From Musa acuminata AAA Group (lineage: Eukaryota > Streptophyta > Magnoliopsida > Zingiberales > Musaceae), in assembly GCF_036884655.1 (NCBI RefSeq), contig NC_088342.1:11588001-11652000 (forward strand): DNA of 64,000 nucleotides, given 5' to 3'. Both the position numbers and the translations under genes were made by a program. Positions within the stretch are counted from its first letter, which is position 1; every line of letters begins with the position of its first letter. Under the pieces are notes generated by a model. The model ran no database searches. It was not told the DNA's origin and was given only the letters and a program-made list of their open reading frames with translations. Below, in pieces: positions 36,370-47,392 of this stretch.

Positions 36370-37100
36370 TCTATAGCTCACCTCCACACAAAGTTTGTGC
36401 CTCTATTGTCTTTCCTCATTCGGTAATTTACAATTCGTCTTGTGGAGAGTCTCTCATCCCTCGATGTATGCATGGTATCAGAACTCTTCTTCAAGCATTG
36501 ATTTTGGTGTCTTTTGGAGCAGTCTTATGAGTGGTCCTCTTCATTTTTTATCAATTGAAGATGTGCATAAGGTTAACTGTGACTTGACCAAATGACACCA
36601 AAATCAGAAGAAGAGTTCACATGCCATTTACACATAGGGGGATGAGACCATACTCAGAGTACGAATCAGAGGTAGTTAAATGCGAGCTAGGGCAAAGGTA
36701 ATAAACTTTATGCAGAGGAGAGGAGGGCCATAGAGACATATTGCTTCCAACCTATATTGAAACCTAAACTCTGAAACAGGAATTAATGAATTACAGATAT
36801 CCAAACCAGAATAAAAAATTGAAGAAGACAACTAACAAGACCGCTTAAAAAGAATACCAAAATTAAAACTTGAAAAAGGAGTTCATAGGCCACACACACT
36901 AGAGGATGAAAGACTCTACTTGAAAGATGAACCATAGGTCCTTAAATAAGAGAGGGCAAAGAGCCGAGAGACATCCCGTATTGATCCAACACTAAAATGA
37001 GAGCAAAAAAAATATCTCCCTCATCATCCCTGAGATGACCTAGATGGAAGATTGATAGGGAAGAAATATGATTTAGAACATAGGTCATACTTGGAATCCC
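36370..37100. repeat. Three degenerate copies of the RING-CH leader region
   Basis: 36375-36560 matches the reverse complement of about 14780-14910 (cctccacacaaagtttgtgcc; attttggtgtcttttggagcag). 36590-36740 and 36750-36990 match 14690-14930 in direct orientation (caccaaaatc...; gcaaaggta..aacttt; ccaaaccagaat...; agacatcccg..ttgatcc). The inverted and the first direct copy form an imperfect palindrome of about 50 bp per arm (36468-36522 and 36590-36635). No coding exon of the RING-CH gene is present. Confidence 0.7.
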
Positions 37101-37470
37101 ACTTAGTCCTAGCTAGCCATTCGGCATTGTTGGCATGTAATAAATTGGATGCCATGCTTATTTTGGAAAAAGTCTAATACAATATAAAATATTTTTATAT
37201 TAAATATGATTTGATTACGATACGATATAAACACTTAATCTATACCAAGGAGAATATTATCTTTATTTTCACATATAATAAAAATATCCTTCATATATGT
37301 AATTTACTAAAAACAATTTGATAGATATGCTTCAACGGAGATTCATCCCCTTTGGAGGGGGGTACTTAGATAAATTCATCTTTTTTGCTAGTGCCAAATT
37401 AGATATTAAGATAAAAATCATCACATGAGTAATTCTCTATTTATAGATGAAGAAATAATATGCCTATATA
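37100..37470 (+). repeat. Left part of the exploded upstream duplicate
   Basis: This aligns in order with 15150-15470: aatattatcttta..cacatataataaaaatatcc, then atgtaatttact, then tttgctagtgccaaattagatattaagat..aaatcatcacatgag. It continues at 63059 after the large insertion. Confidence 0.75.
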
Positions 37471-37574
37471 TTTCATATATTAAAGGATATTATATTAGGA
37501 AAAACCTCTACTATTGATTTTTTATCGGATGCATCCCACATATTCAATTTTACCTTAGGTTTTTTTTTTTATAA

Positions 37575-37828
37575 ATGATAAATAAAACTCATAAGCCAAA
37601 CTTAATTAAACCAACAGCTTCTACATCATCTCCTCCTTTTATGTTTTCCTTCGTCTCCTCTTCATCCGCCCCTTCTATCTCCTCATCCTCTATCTTCGTC
37701 GCCTCTCCCTTCACTACTTCATCCTCATTTGCCTTCACCCCATCTCCTCCTTATCCTCCTCATCTGCCTCCACCACTGCCTCCTCCCCCTACTCCAACTT
37801 TGCCTCCTCCCTCTTCATCTTCTCCTTC
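37575..37828. repeat. Polypyrimidine arm
   Basis: An almost pure C/T tract (tcctcc-type) of about 250 bp. It opens an 89-codon Ser/Pro-rich frame that I regard as accidental. It faces a polypurine tract at 40451-40524 and 55196-55500 in inverted relation. Confidence 0.8.
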
Positions 37829-40450
37829 AAATTTTGATAATTAATTATTATATTTTTTAAAAAATAAAAATAATATTAGCTATCTTAAAATTATATCTTG
37901 ATGATTTTGTAAAAGTTTGAATTAGTTTAACAGAAGCCGGATAAGTCACTCAAAATTGAACTAAGTTATACTAGATCAAACAAGCATAACTTTGTTCAAT
38001 TTTATATTTAACTTAGTCAATTTCTATTAAATCAATCTAAACTTTAAATAAACTACTAAGCATGATTTTGATATGATTTGCACTATTTTTTTTTCTATTT
38101 TTTAATATTTTTATGATAATTAATTATTAAATTTTGACATTTTTTGAATTAATATGGTGATTAAGTGTTACTTAATTTAATTTCGAGTATAACTTAATTA
38201 CCTTCCACTAAGCTAATCCAAACATCCACATAACTACTTGAAAATGATTCTAAGATTATTAATTTTTTTCTATTGTTTAGAGAATTTTATAAAATTTAAT
38301 TTTCAAAATTATTTTTTTAGATATATTCTATAATCAAGTGCAGCTTAGTATTTATACTAAGCAACTCCAAGCTTTCAAAGGGCAACTAGGGTATATTTTT
38401 GAAATGATTAATGTTATTTTTTTTTTGTTTTTTTGAATATTTTATGATAATTAATTATCAAATTTTATAAATTTTTGAATTGGTATTGTGATCTAATGTA
38501 ACTTAGTTCAATTTCGGGTACAACTTAGTCAACTTCCAGTAAACTAATCCAAACTTCTATGAAATCACTAGGACATGAGTCTATGATAGTTAATATTTTT
38601 TATAGATTTTATGATAATTAATTATTAAAATTTTAAATTTTAAAATCGAAGTTGTGATCAAGTGTAACTTAGTTCAATATGTAATTTAGTCAATTTCAAC
38701 TAAATCAATATAAACTTTCATGGAACTTCTAGAACATGATTCAACTATTATTAATACTATTTTTTTCATTTTTAGAAGATTTTATAAATTAAAATTATTA
38801 TTTTTACATATGTTCTATGATTGAGTATTACTTAGTTCCATTTCATTCTATCAAGCCAAACCAAACTTTTTCAAACAATAGTATATATTTCTAAGATAAT
38901 TAGTATTATTTATTATTTTTATTATTTTTTATCAAATTTTAGGATTTTTTGATCTAATAATGTAATCGAGTATAATTTAGTTTAATTTCGAGTGTAACTT
39001 AGTTAACTTCCATCAAGCCTGCCTAAACATCGATAAACCATTAGAAAATGATTCTAGGATTATTGATATTAATTATTCTATTTTTGATAATTTTATGATA
39101 ATTAATATTTAAGATTTAGAATTTTATAAACTCGTATTATATTCGAACTTGAATTATATTCGAATGTAACTTTGCTCAATTTCAAATGTAATATGGTCAA
39201 TTTATACTAAACTAATCTAAAATTCTATTCAATCATTAAAATATGATTCTAAGATGATTAGTATCTTTTTTTTTATTTTTGAAGAATTTTATAACCTTAA
39301 TTATCAAAATTGAGTATTTTTTAGATAGATTCTATGATCTAACTTAGTTCAATTTCGAGTATAATTTCTATTAAGACAACCCAAACTTTCATTAAACAAC
39401 TAGGATATATTTTAAGATGATTAATATTTTTTTCTATTTTTGAGTATTTCAATGATAATTAATCATCAAATTTTAAGATTTTTCTAAACTGGTATTATAA
39501 ATGAGCGTGACATAACTCAATTTCGAGGATAACTTTGTCAATTTTTAGTAAACTAATCCAAACACCTACGGAAACATTAGGACATGATTCTACAATGATC
39601 AATATCATTTTTTCTACTCTTTAAGATTTTACTTAATTAATTATCAAAACTTAAGAATTTTTAAACTAGTATTGTGATTGAGTATACCTCATTTCAATTT
39701 CAAGTGTAACTTGGTCAACTTTCACTAAACTTACAAAAATCTTAGAACATGAATCTAAGATTATTAGTATCATTTTTTTATTTTTTTAGAAGATTTTATG
39801 AAATTTATTTATCAAAATTAGAGTTTTTTGTATAGGTTCTATGATTAATTCAATTTCGAGTGTAAAATAGTTAAATTCTCCTAAGTTAACTCAAACTTCA
39901 ATAGAATAGCTAGAACTTAATTTTAAGATTATTAGTATCATATTTTCTATTTTAAATATTTTATGCTAATTAATTATCTTCATTGAGTATAGCTTAGTCA
40001 ACTTTCACTAGAACAAATCACGTTTTTTATAAAACCACTAAAACATAATTATAAGATGATTAACATTATTTTTCTATTTTTTGATATTTTATTATTATAA
40101 ATTATTAAATTTTGAGATTTTTTCAACTAGTATTATGATCTGAGTATAATATACTTCTATTTTTTATTAACTTTCATTAAACTAATACAAACTTTTATAG
40201 AACTATTAGGATATAATTCTATGATTAGTATTACTTTTATTTTTAAGGATTTTATGATAATTAATTATTAAAATTAGATATTTTTTAGTATATTTTATGA
40301 TTAAGTATAACTTAGTTCAATCTGGAGTATAACTTGGTTAATTTTTACTAACTTAATATAAAATTTTAAAAAACCACTATGATATGATTATAAAATAATT
40401 AGTATTATTTTTATTTTATAAAAAAATATAATAATTAATTATCAAAATTT
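37829..40450. repeat. AT-rich tandem array, about 165-bp units in trimers
   Basis: About 16 diverged units carry the wording tttatgataattaattatc (core ATAATTAATTAT, itself a palindrome), then aacttagttcaatttcgagt, then cttccactaaactaatcc, then ggacatgattctaagat. Cores are clear at 38116, 38447, 38614, 40257 and 40431. A second unit type with the wording tagattctatgat recurs at about 38275, 38770, 39285, 39790 and 40250, that is every 460-515 bp, so the array has a three-unit order. The outermost 30 bp (37829-37858) is the exact reverse complement of 40421-40450. No open frame is present. Confidence 0.8.
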
Positions 40451-40524
40451 TAAGAGGTTATTGAGGGGGAGGAGGTGAATATTGATGAGAATGATAGGAG
40501 GGGAGATAAAAAAGAGGAAGAGGA
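40451..40524. repeat. Polypurine arm, first part
   Basis: The G/A-rich tract aagagg...gaagagga follows the inverted 30-mer at the right end of the array. It is interrupted at 40525 by an LTR element and resumes at 55196. Confidence 0.75.
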
Positions 40525-42104
40525 TGTTAGGATCAAGAGTGGTACCGGGGGGGGGGGGGGGGGGGTGAATTAGTGCAGCGGTAAAATACGTCAGTTTCGG
40601 AAAATCCTTTCGTACGATAAAACTGATTTTGGAAACTTAACTTGAAACACGTGTTCGTAAATATATTGAAGGCAGTAAGTAAGTAAAATGGTTTGCAGTA
40701 AAGTAAATGGCAACAATAGAAATACAAACCAAAGAACACACCAATTTTATAGTGGTTCGGTCGTCGTGACCTATATCCACTCCGTCGATTCCTCTTCCGT
40801 CGAGGCCACCGGCATCTACTATCGGTATTCCTTCAATAGGCGAAGACCACCCACCTTTTACACCCCTCTTCTCCTTTACACAGATTTAGGAGATAATCTT
40901 TACAAGTACACACGCTCCTCCTAAACAGAATTCCAGACTTCTAGAGGAGAGGATTTCTCGAGTGATTGCAATAGCGCTTCTTCACTTTTAAACTCTTTGT
41001 GCTTGTGTGTGTTAACTAGGAATGAGAGGGTATTTATAGACCTCAAGTTGATTCAAACTTGGAGCCTAAAAACATCTCATCCCGGGTTTCCTAAGTTCGG
41101 GCGGTACCACCGCCTATGCTGGGTGGTACCACCGCCAATGTCAGTCTGACACCGACACTACGCTAGGCGGTACCACCGCCTGGCACTAGGCCATTGGGTG
41201 GTACCACCGCTCAGACTAGCAGTACTACCACCCAGACTGGCGGTACCATCGCTTGACACAGTCTCGAAGACTATGCCACGACGGTGCCACTTCTTGGGTC
41301 ATTGTTTGGGCCTCTTATTGGGCCCAATACAATCCTTAGATGGGCCCAACTAGTCCATAATTGGGTTGGCCTAATTCCAAACCCAATTACGTGGTAACTA
41401 CGAAATCTTAGACATACTTAAGCTAAACAAGTCTGTAAGTCATGGTTTCTTCCAACGAGCTTCCGGTGATCTTCCGACGAACTTCTGATGATCTCTCGGT
41501 AATGTTCCAGCGAACTCCCAACAAGCTCCTGGACTTCACAACAATCTTCTTGGCGAGTTTCAATGAGCTTCTCTGGCAAGCTCTGAGACTTCTCAGCCAA
41601 TTCCGATAGAACTTTCGATGAACGTTCGGACTTCCGACGAACTCTCGAACTCCCAACGAAATCGCATCCTTGACTTTGGGACTTCATTTTGCTTTATGCC
41701 TTGCTATCGTAGTTAATCCTGCACATGTAAAAATACACTTCGATCTAGATAGTTAATACTAAGCATGAATCATGTTGTCCAACATGTCATTGATCCCTCG
41801 ACGCTTCGTCCGATTCTTTAGCGTATCGTCCTCTCTTGCGGCCTATTGCCCAATCGGCCAATTGACTTCGCAACTCCGATATCCTTAGCGTATTATCCGC
41901 TCTTCTTGGCCCGAAGCCTTCTGTCGATACGTCGATCAATCCTCCGGCTCGACGTCCAATCTTTTGACATGTTTCTCCGGCCCAACATGATTCTTCCTGC
42001 CTTAATTGTCTCATCCTGATCGAAGCATCCTACGTCACTAAAAACGTAGATCAAATCATAAACACTTATCAATTGGTTTCATCATCAAAATACAAGATTC
42101 AACA
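40525..42104 (-). repeat. 3' LTR of the pol-less element
   Basis: This runs from tgttaggatc to gattcaaca, with a 19-G run at 40547-40565, a TATA box (minus) at 41031-41038, and GGTACCACCGCC-type repeats at 41100-41280. Confidence 0.9.
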
Positions 42105-44089
42105 ATCTCTCCCTTTTTTATGATGAAAATCAATTGATGACGGAGTTAACCTTAACTCCCCCTATCAATATGCCTTATTGATAGAATCTTGAATTCAAAC
42201 TGAATTCAAGTCATTGCAAATTTCATTATGAATATTTGAAATACGTCATCATGGATAACATGATCATACTTCTCCCCCTTTGTCACCAACAAAAAGGAGA
42301 AGTATAACTTTCTAGTGTTTGGATATTAGTTCAAATCATCGCATACAAAGCATAATCTTCAGTTTTATCATCATGCAAGCTAGCAATAATTTTACAATAT
42401 TTTAAAACATACAAGCTAGCAATTTTAAGATGTTCAAGAAAGTAACTCTTGCTTCTTGAAATATATAAATTTGTAAATTTTGCTAGATTTACAAGTTAGC
42501 ATGTTTTGCTTCTTGAGATAAGCAAGATAGCACCTCTTTCTCCATGCAATTTGCAAGCTAGCAAATTTTTGCTTCCTTTGCAATGTTTAAGCTAGCAATT
42601 TTGTTTTCTTTGCAAAGTACAAGTTTCTAAATTTTGCAAGATGAGTTAGCGATATTTTTTCCCCTTTGTCAATGTCAAAAAGAAGGGAAGAATACAATGT
42701 TGTAATTCTTTTCCCTTTACAATAATTTTTAAAGAATGACAAAGGTAAATAACAAAAATGAATGTCAAAAGATTATATATCATTTTTGACAAGAAAGCAT
42801 GATAGGAAAAATAATCTTGATTCAAAAAGAAGATTCAAGTTTAAAATTCGAGAAATCAAGATCATGATCCGAAAAAGAATGTATAAGGAGAGTTTATGCA
42901 TCTTTTGCAATTTGGCTAAATTTAACATTCAAACTAGCAATTTTCTTTCTCCCCTTCATTGTAATCAAGGAAGAAGTAGAGTGGAAGAATATAATTTTTA
43001 CATCAATACTCTACTTATAACATGAGGTTTATAACCACAAATACAAAGGAATTTACACATCATGTCATGAAAGATAATAATATCAAATCATGAATGCCAC
43101 AAGAAATGATTTATTTCATTAAATCTCTTCTTTTTATAAATGGATAAAAGAAACATAGGAGATCTTGATTTGTGCATAAGAAATCTCAAGTTATAAATTT
43201 TAAAAAATGATTCGATTGGATATATTATCTTATTATTAAAATGAATCATATGAAAAGAAATCCAAAATCATCATGTAAAATCATCAAAATCTTTTATATA
43301 GTCCAAGAGATTCATAGATTCATTATGATAGTTTTCTTCTTTAGACGATAAAATCATATGAGAACAAAATGATTCATATAAAATACATCTCATGTTATAA
43401 ACATGAATAAATTAAGTGTTTGATTAAATATGAAAATAAATTATCAAATCCAAAATGATCATCAAAATCACTTTTCGGATCATTTAATGAAAGCACTGTA
43501 GGTATATTAAAAATACCTCAAGTTCTTTTAGTTCCAAATTTTGTGAATGATTTGACGTTCAAGTCTTTCATACAAAGGTCATGCTTCATTATTTATAATC
43601 AAAAAATAATATGGAAATCATAAAAATCATCAAGCTCAATAAATCCAAAACTCATTATTACTTCAAATCATCATGCATAATTATAAAATCGTCAAGCATA
43701 ATACCAAGACTTTTTAACATTTCCACTACATCATTACATCATTATGCATCATTAAATCATTAAGCATGATTTCATTAAACATGAAGCATCTTCAATCAAA
43801 ATCGAGAAACAATATGAAAATCAACATGATACACATTATTTCTTCTTGACAAACATACATATGATTATCATTAGATTTAAATCTAACATTTTATTCCTTT
43901 AACATAAAATATATAATTTTTATTATCATTTTCAAAATTACTAACATGATAAGCATGATTCCTAATTTTTTTTACATTTTCATTTATTAAACATGTAATT
44001 TTCAAGAAAAATAATTATTCTAAACTAATTTAAGAATAACTCATGAAAAGCATTATATAATTTTAAAATAAATTAAAATAGTTTCATTT
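42105..44089 (-). other. 3' non-coding region of the pol-less element
   Basis: A polypurine tract adjoins the LTR (42105-42120, minus aaaaaagggagagat). Beyond it are about ten degenerate copies of a gcaagctagcaa motif (42380-42660), purine-rich hairpins near 42270 and 42660, and AT-rich sequence with many atcat words. No gene is visible. Confidence 0.7.
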
Positions 44090-44988
44090 TAGTTGTTTAC
44101 CTCGTTGTAGAAAGCCATTATGGTGTAGTTTGTCACCTCACCTTTGTTGATTTTCTCCTCGTCTTCGGAGGAGCTCGATTCGTCCCAAAGTGTTTTGTTC
44201 TTCTTCAATTTATTTTTATTTTTTGATTCTTGCTATAAGTGCTTTTTAAGTTTTATTGTGAGAAGTTTAAGTTCATCATTACTTGAGCTTTCGCTCGAGT
44301 GGTCTTCTTTTGTTCGATGTTTGAAATCCTTCCTGTTCTTTGGAAGGTGGTTCTCAAGTTCTTCATGTACATTGCACATCATTTCATAGGTCATTAGAGA
44401 CCTGATAAGTTCTTCGATCAAAAAAGTATTCAAATTTTTTTATTCTTGTATAGCCGTTATTTTCGAATTCCAATTTTTAGAAAGAGATCTTAAAATCTCG
44501 TTAACGAGTTCAAAATTAGAAAAGCATTTGCCAAGAGCTTTTAAACCATTGATGACGTCCGTAAAACGGGTGTACATATCAATAACGATTTCGCTTGGTT
44601 TCATATGAAAAAGCTTAAAATCATACATTAAAAAGTTAATTTTTGAATTTTTAACTTTGCTAGTGCCTTCATGTGTGATTTCGAGAGTGCGCCATATGTC
44701 AAAAGCTGTTTCGCAAATAGAAACCCGATTAAACTCAGTTTTATCTAAGGTGCAAAACAAGGCATTCATAGCCTTTGCATTTAGAGAAAAAGTCTTCTTC
44801 TCCAAATCATTCCAATGGTTCATTAGAAGAGAAGACATTTGAAAACCAAATTTGACAATGTGCCATAAATCGAGATTCAATGAAAGCAAGAAAACTCTCA
44901 TTTGAGTTTTCCAAAAATTGTAGTCCGTCCCATTGAAAAATGGAGGGCGAATGAGAGAGTTACCCTCTTGAAATCCGAAAAGAGTCAT
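44090..44988 (-). pseudogene. SIRE-like gag, interrupted
   Basis: This reads as the N-terminal two thirds of the gag at 28039-29559 (start MTLFGFQEGNSLIRPPFFNG). An in-frame stop lies at 44440-44442 and another just after KLKKHL (near 44230). Both zinc knuckles are missing, because the frame runs directly into non-coding sequence. The loss of the RNA-binding part together with pol points to a deletion. Confidence 0.85.
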
Positions 44989-45023
44989 TTCTTTTTACGT
45001 ATTAAACCAAATAAGAAAACGAG

Positions 45024-45035
45024 GCTCTGATACCA
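45024..45035 (-). other. Primer binding site of the pol-less element
   Basis: Minus-strand TGGTATCAGAGC, two bases from the 5' LTR start at 45038. Confidence 0.9.
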
Positions 45036-45037
45036 AC

Positions 45038-45791
45038 TGTTAGGATCAAAAGCGGCACTAAGAGGGGGGGGGTGAATTAGTACAACGATAAAATACATCG
45101 GTTTCGAAAAATCCTTTCGTACGATAAAACCGATTTTGGAAACTTAACTTGAAACATATGTTCGTGAATGTGTTGAAGGTGGTAAGCAAGTAAAATAGTT
45201 TGCAGTAAAGTAAATGACAATAATAGAAATGCAAACTAGAGAACACGCCAATTTTATAGTGGTTCGGTCATCGTGACCTACATCCACTCCACCGATTCCT
45301 CTTTTGTCGAGGCCACCGGCATCCACTATCGGTCTTCCTTCAATAAACGAAGACCAACCACCTTTTATACCCCTCTTCTCATTTTCATAGGTTTAGGAGA
45401 TAACCTTTATAAGCACACACACTCCTCCTAAACATAATTCTAGACTTAGACTTGAGGAGGGAATTTCTTAAGTAATTGCAACAATATTTCTTTACTTTTA
45501 AACTCTCTGTATGTGTTAACTAGGGATGAGAGGGGTATTTATAGGGCTTAAGTTGATTCAAACTTAGAGCCTAAAAATATCTCATCCCGAGTTTCCTGGG
45601 TTCGGGCGGTACCACAGCCTGTGCTGGGCTGTACCACCGCTAGTGTCAGTTTGACAATAACACTACGTTGGGCGGTACCACCTCTTGGCACTGGGCCACT
45701 GGGCGGTACCACTGCCTAGCACCCTGCCAAGGGCGGTACCACCGGCCAGACTAGCGGTACCATCGCCTAACACAATCTCGAAAATTATGCC
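45038..45791 (-). repeat. 5' LTR of the pol-less element, inner part
   Basis: This pairs with 40525-41275. It ends at the target duplication atgcc of the nested element and continues at 54345. It has a G run of about 9 and a TATA box at 45536-45543. Confidence 0.9.
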
Positions 45792-47284
45792 TGTTGGGAA
45801 ATCTTGGGGGCGACATCATATGTGCAGCGGAAGAACAAGAAAACAAAATCCCCGATTCCCAAAGAGATGTTCGTCGTCGTGCGAAGATTGGTGCACAAAA
45901 TCCGTGAAACTTAAAAACTGCGTATAGAGTAGGTTGTGTTACCTAGGGAGATCGTATATCCATGTTTCCTTGCAGATCCTTAGGAGAAGGTGAAGGAGGT
46001 CAAGCGTCCTCCTCTCTAGCGGTGATCCACACAGCAGGGTTGCGACGATGCTCCTCGAAACTCCAGGCCTGCTCTGAGGTGGAGAGGAAGATGAGAATAG
46101 GAAAGGCAAGCAAAGGCTCTAGCCTATGAGGCTCCGAATCCCTCCTATTTATAGAGATCCCCTGTCAAACCCTAATGGGTCCTCCCCTAGTGGGTATTGG
46201 ATCTGCATCCAATAAGACAAGGGCTCCATCGGATATCTCATATCTGAACCACTACTCATCGCAATGCCTACTATATGTGTGTGACCCTCTAGGCCCAATA
46301 TCGAGATGGCCGTGAGTCATACCTGTCAGAACACCTTCTAACTCAGTGAATTATTATCTCTGTAATAATTCACTTGACTCATCGACTACGGAAGTACTAG
46401 GCCACTACGTCGTAGTCCCCAGACGATACAGGGGAATCCAATCCATTGGACCTGTTTGTCCTCAGTTACCGTGTACATATAATCCCTCATCCATCTAATA
46501 TCCCAGAGACCGTATATCGAGCATGGTGTTGTCAGACCAATATGGTTTCTACTCGAGTCTCGCTCTAATCGAATTCTCCCGGAGAACTTTTTCTCTCTCA
46601 ACCCGAATGACCCTGGCTAGGGATTTGTCTGAGCAAGAACACATGGGATATTCCTCTCATGACGCCGAGAGTAGATGATCCTCTATCGACACTCAATAGC
46701 CCTCGTAAGGTCGACTACCACTCCCAATGATCAGCTGTACTAGATCTGGGACAGCCAAACCTATAAGTCTAGTATCAAAGAGTGGAGCACTCATACAGGA
46801 CATCCTTGGTGTCTCAAGTCTAAGGTTCAGATACACTACTATGACTACGGAATCGCTATTTGACAATAAGACATCATCAACCATCTAGCATTCCATAAGC
46901 GGATCAATCAGTGAACTCATTCTCCAATGAGCACCTGTACTGTATCCCTAGTGTCCCTACACGAGCAGCTATGAGACCAGCTGCATCCATCATATGGACA
47001 GGTATACAGCACACCAGTCTATCCGGTTATCACGATGTCCCTCTCGAGTAACCTATAATCGGAATTATTTAGGATATGTGTTTAAAGGTGAATCGATCTC
47101 ATTATCGTAATCTCATCACGATCTGATTCCCATTGCACAAATCCAAGGACATCACAATATATATATGCACATATACAATAGTTATAAAGTGATATACGCC
47201 AAAATATAATAAGCAAAAAGATTCTGTATCAAGTCATACGTGCCATCACTCACGTGATTGGCTTGCGGGCACCTATGACTAGCA
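45792..47284 (-). repeat. 3' LTR of the Tork-like element
   Basis: Minus-strand ends are TGCTAGTCAT and TTTCCCAACA. The adjoining sequence (47285 on, minus gggagat) is the polypurine tract. Confidence 0.9.
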
Positions 47285-47392
47285 ATCTCCCACTTGACCT
47301 AAAGCCAATCACCTATGTGTCTGATCCCCATCAGACCCCTGTAACGCTCAAAGACAATCTGAGACAACGACTTTGTTAGTGGATCTACAATG

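Noticed and set aside
37575..37844. 89-codon Ser/Pro-rich open frame, plus strand
   Set aside because: It follows from the C/T-rich tract, which cannot form stop codons easily in this frame. No domain, and no promoter or splice context.
37859..40420. Array as a CRISPR
   Set aside because: Units are about 165 bp and diverged throughout, with no short constant repeats and unique spacers, and the DNA is a plant nuclear genome.
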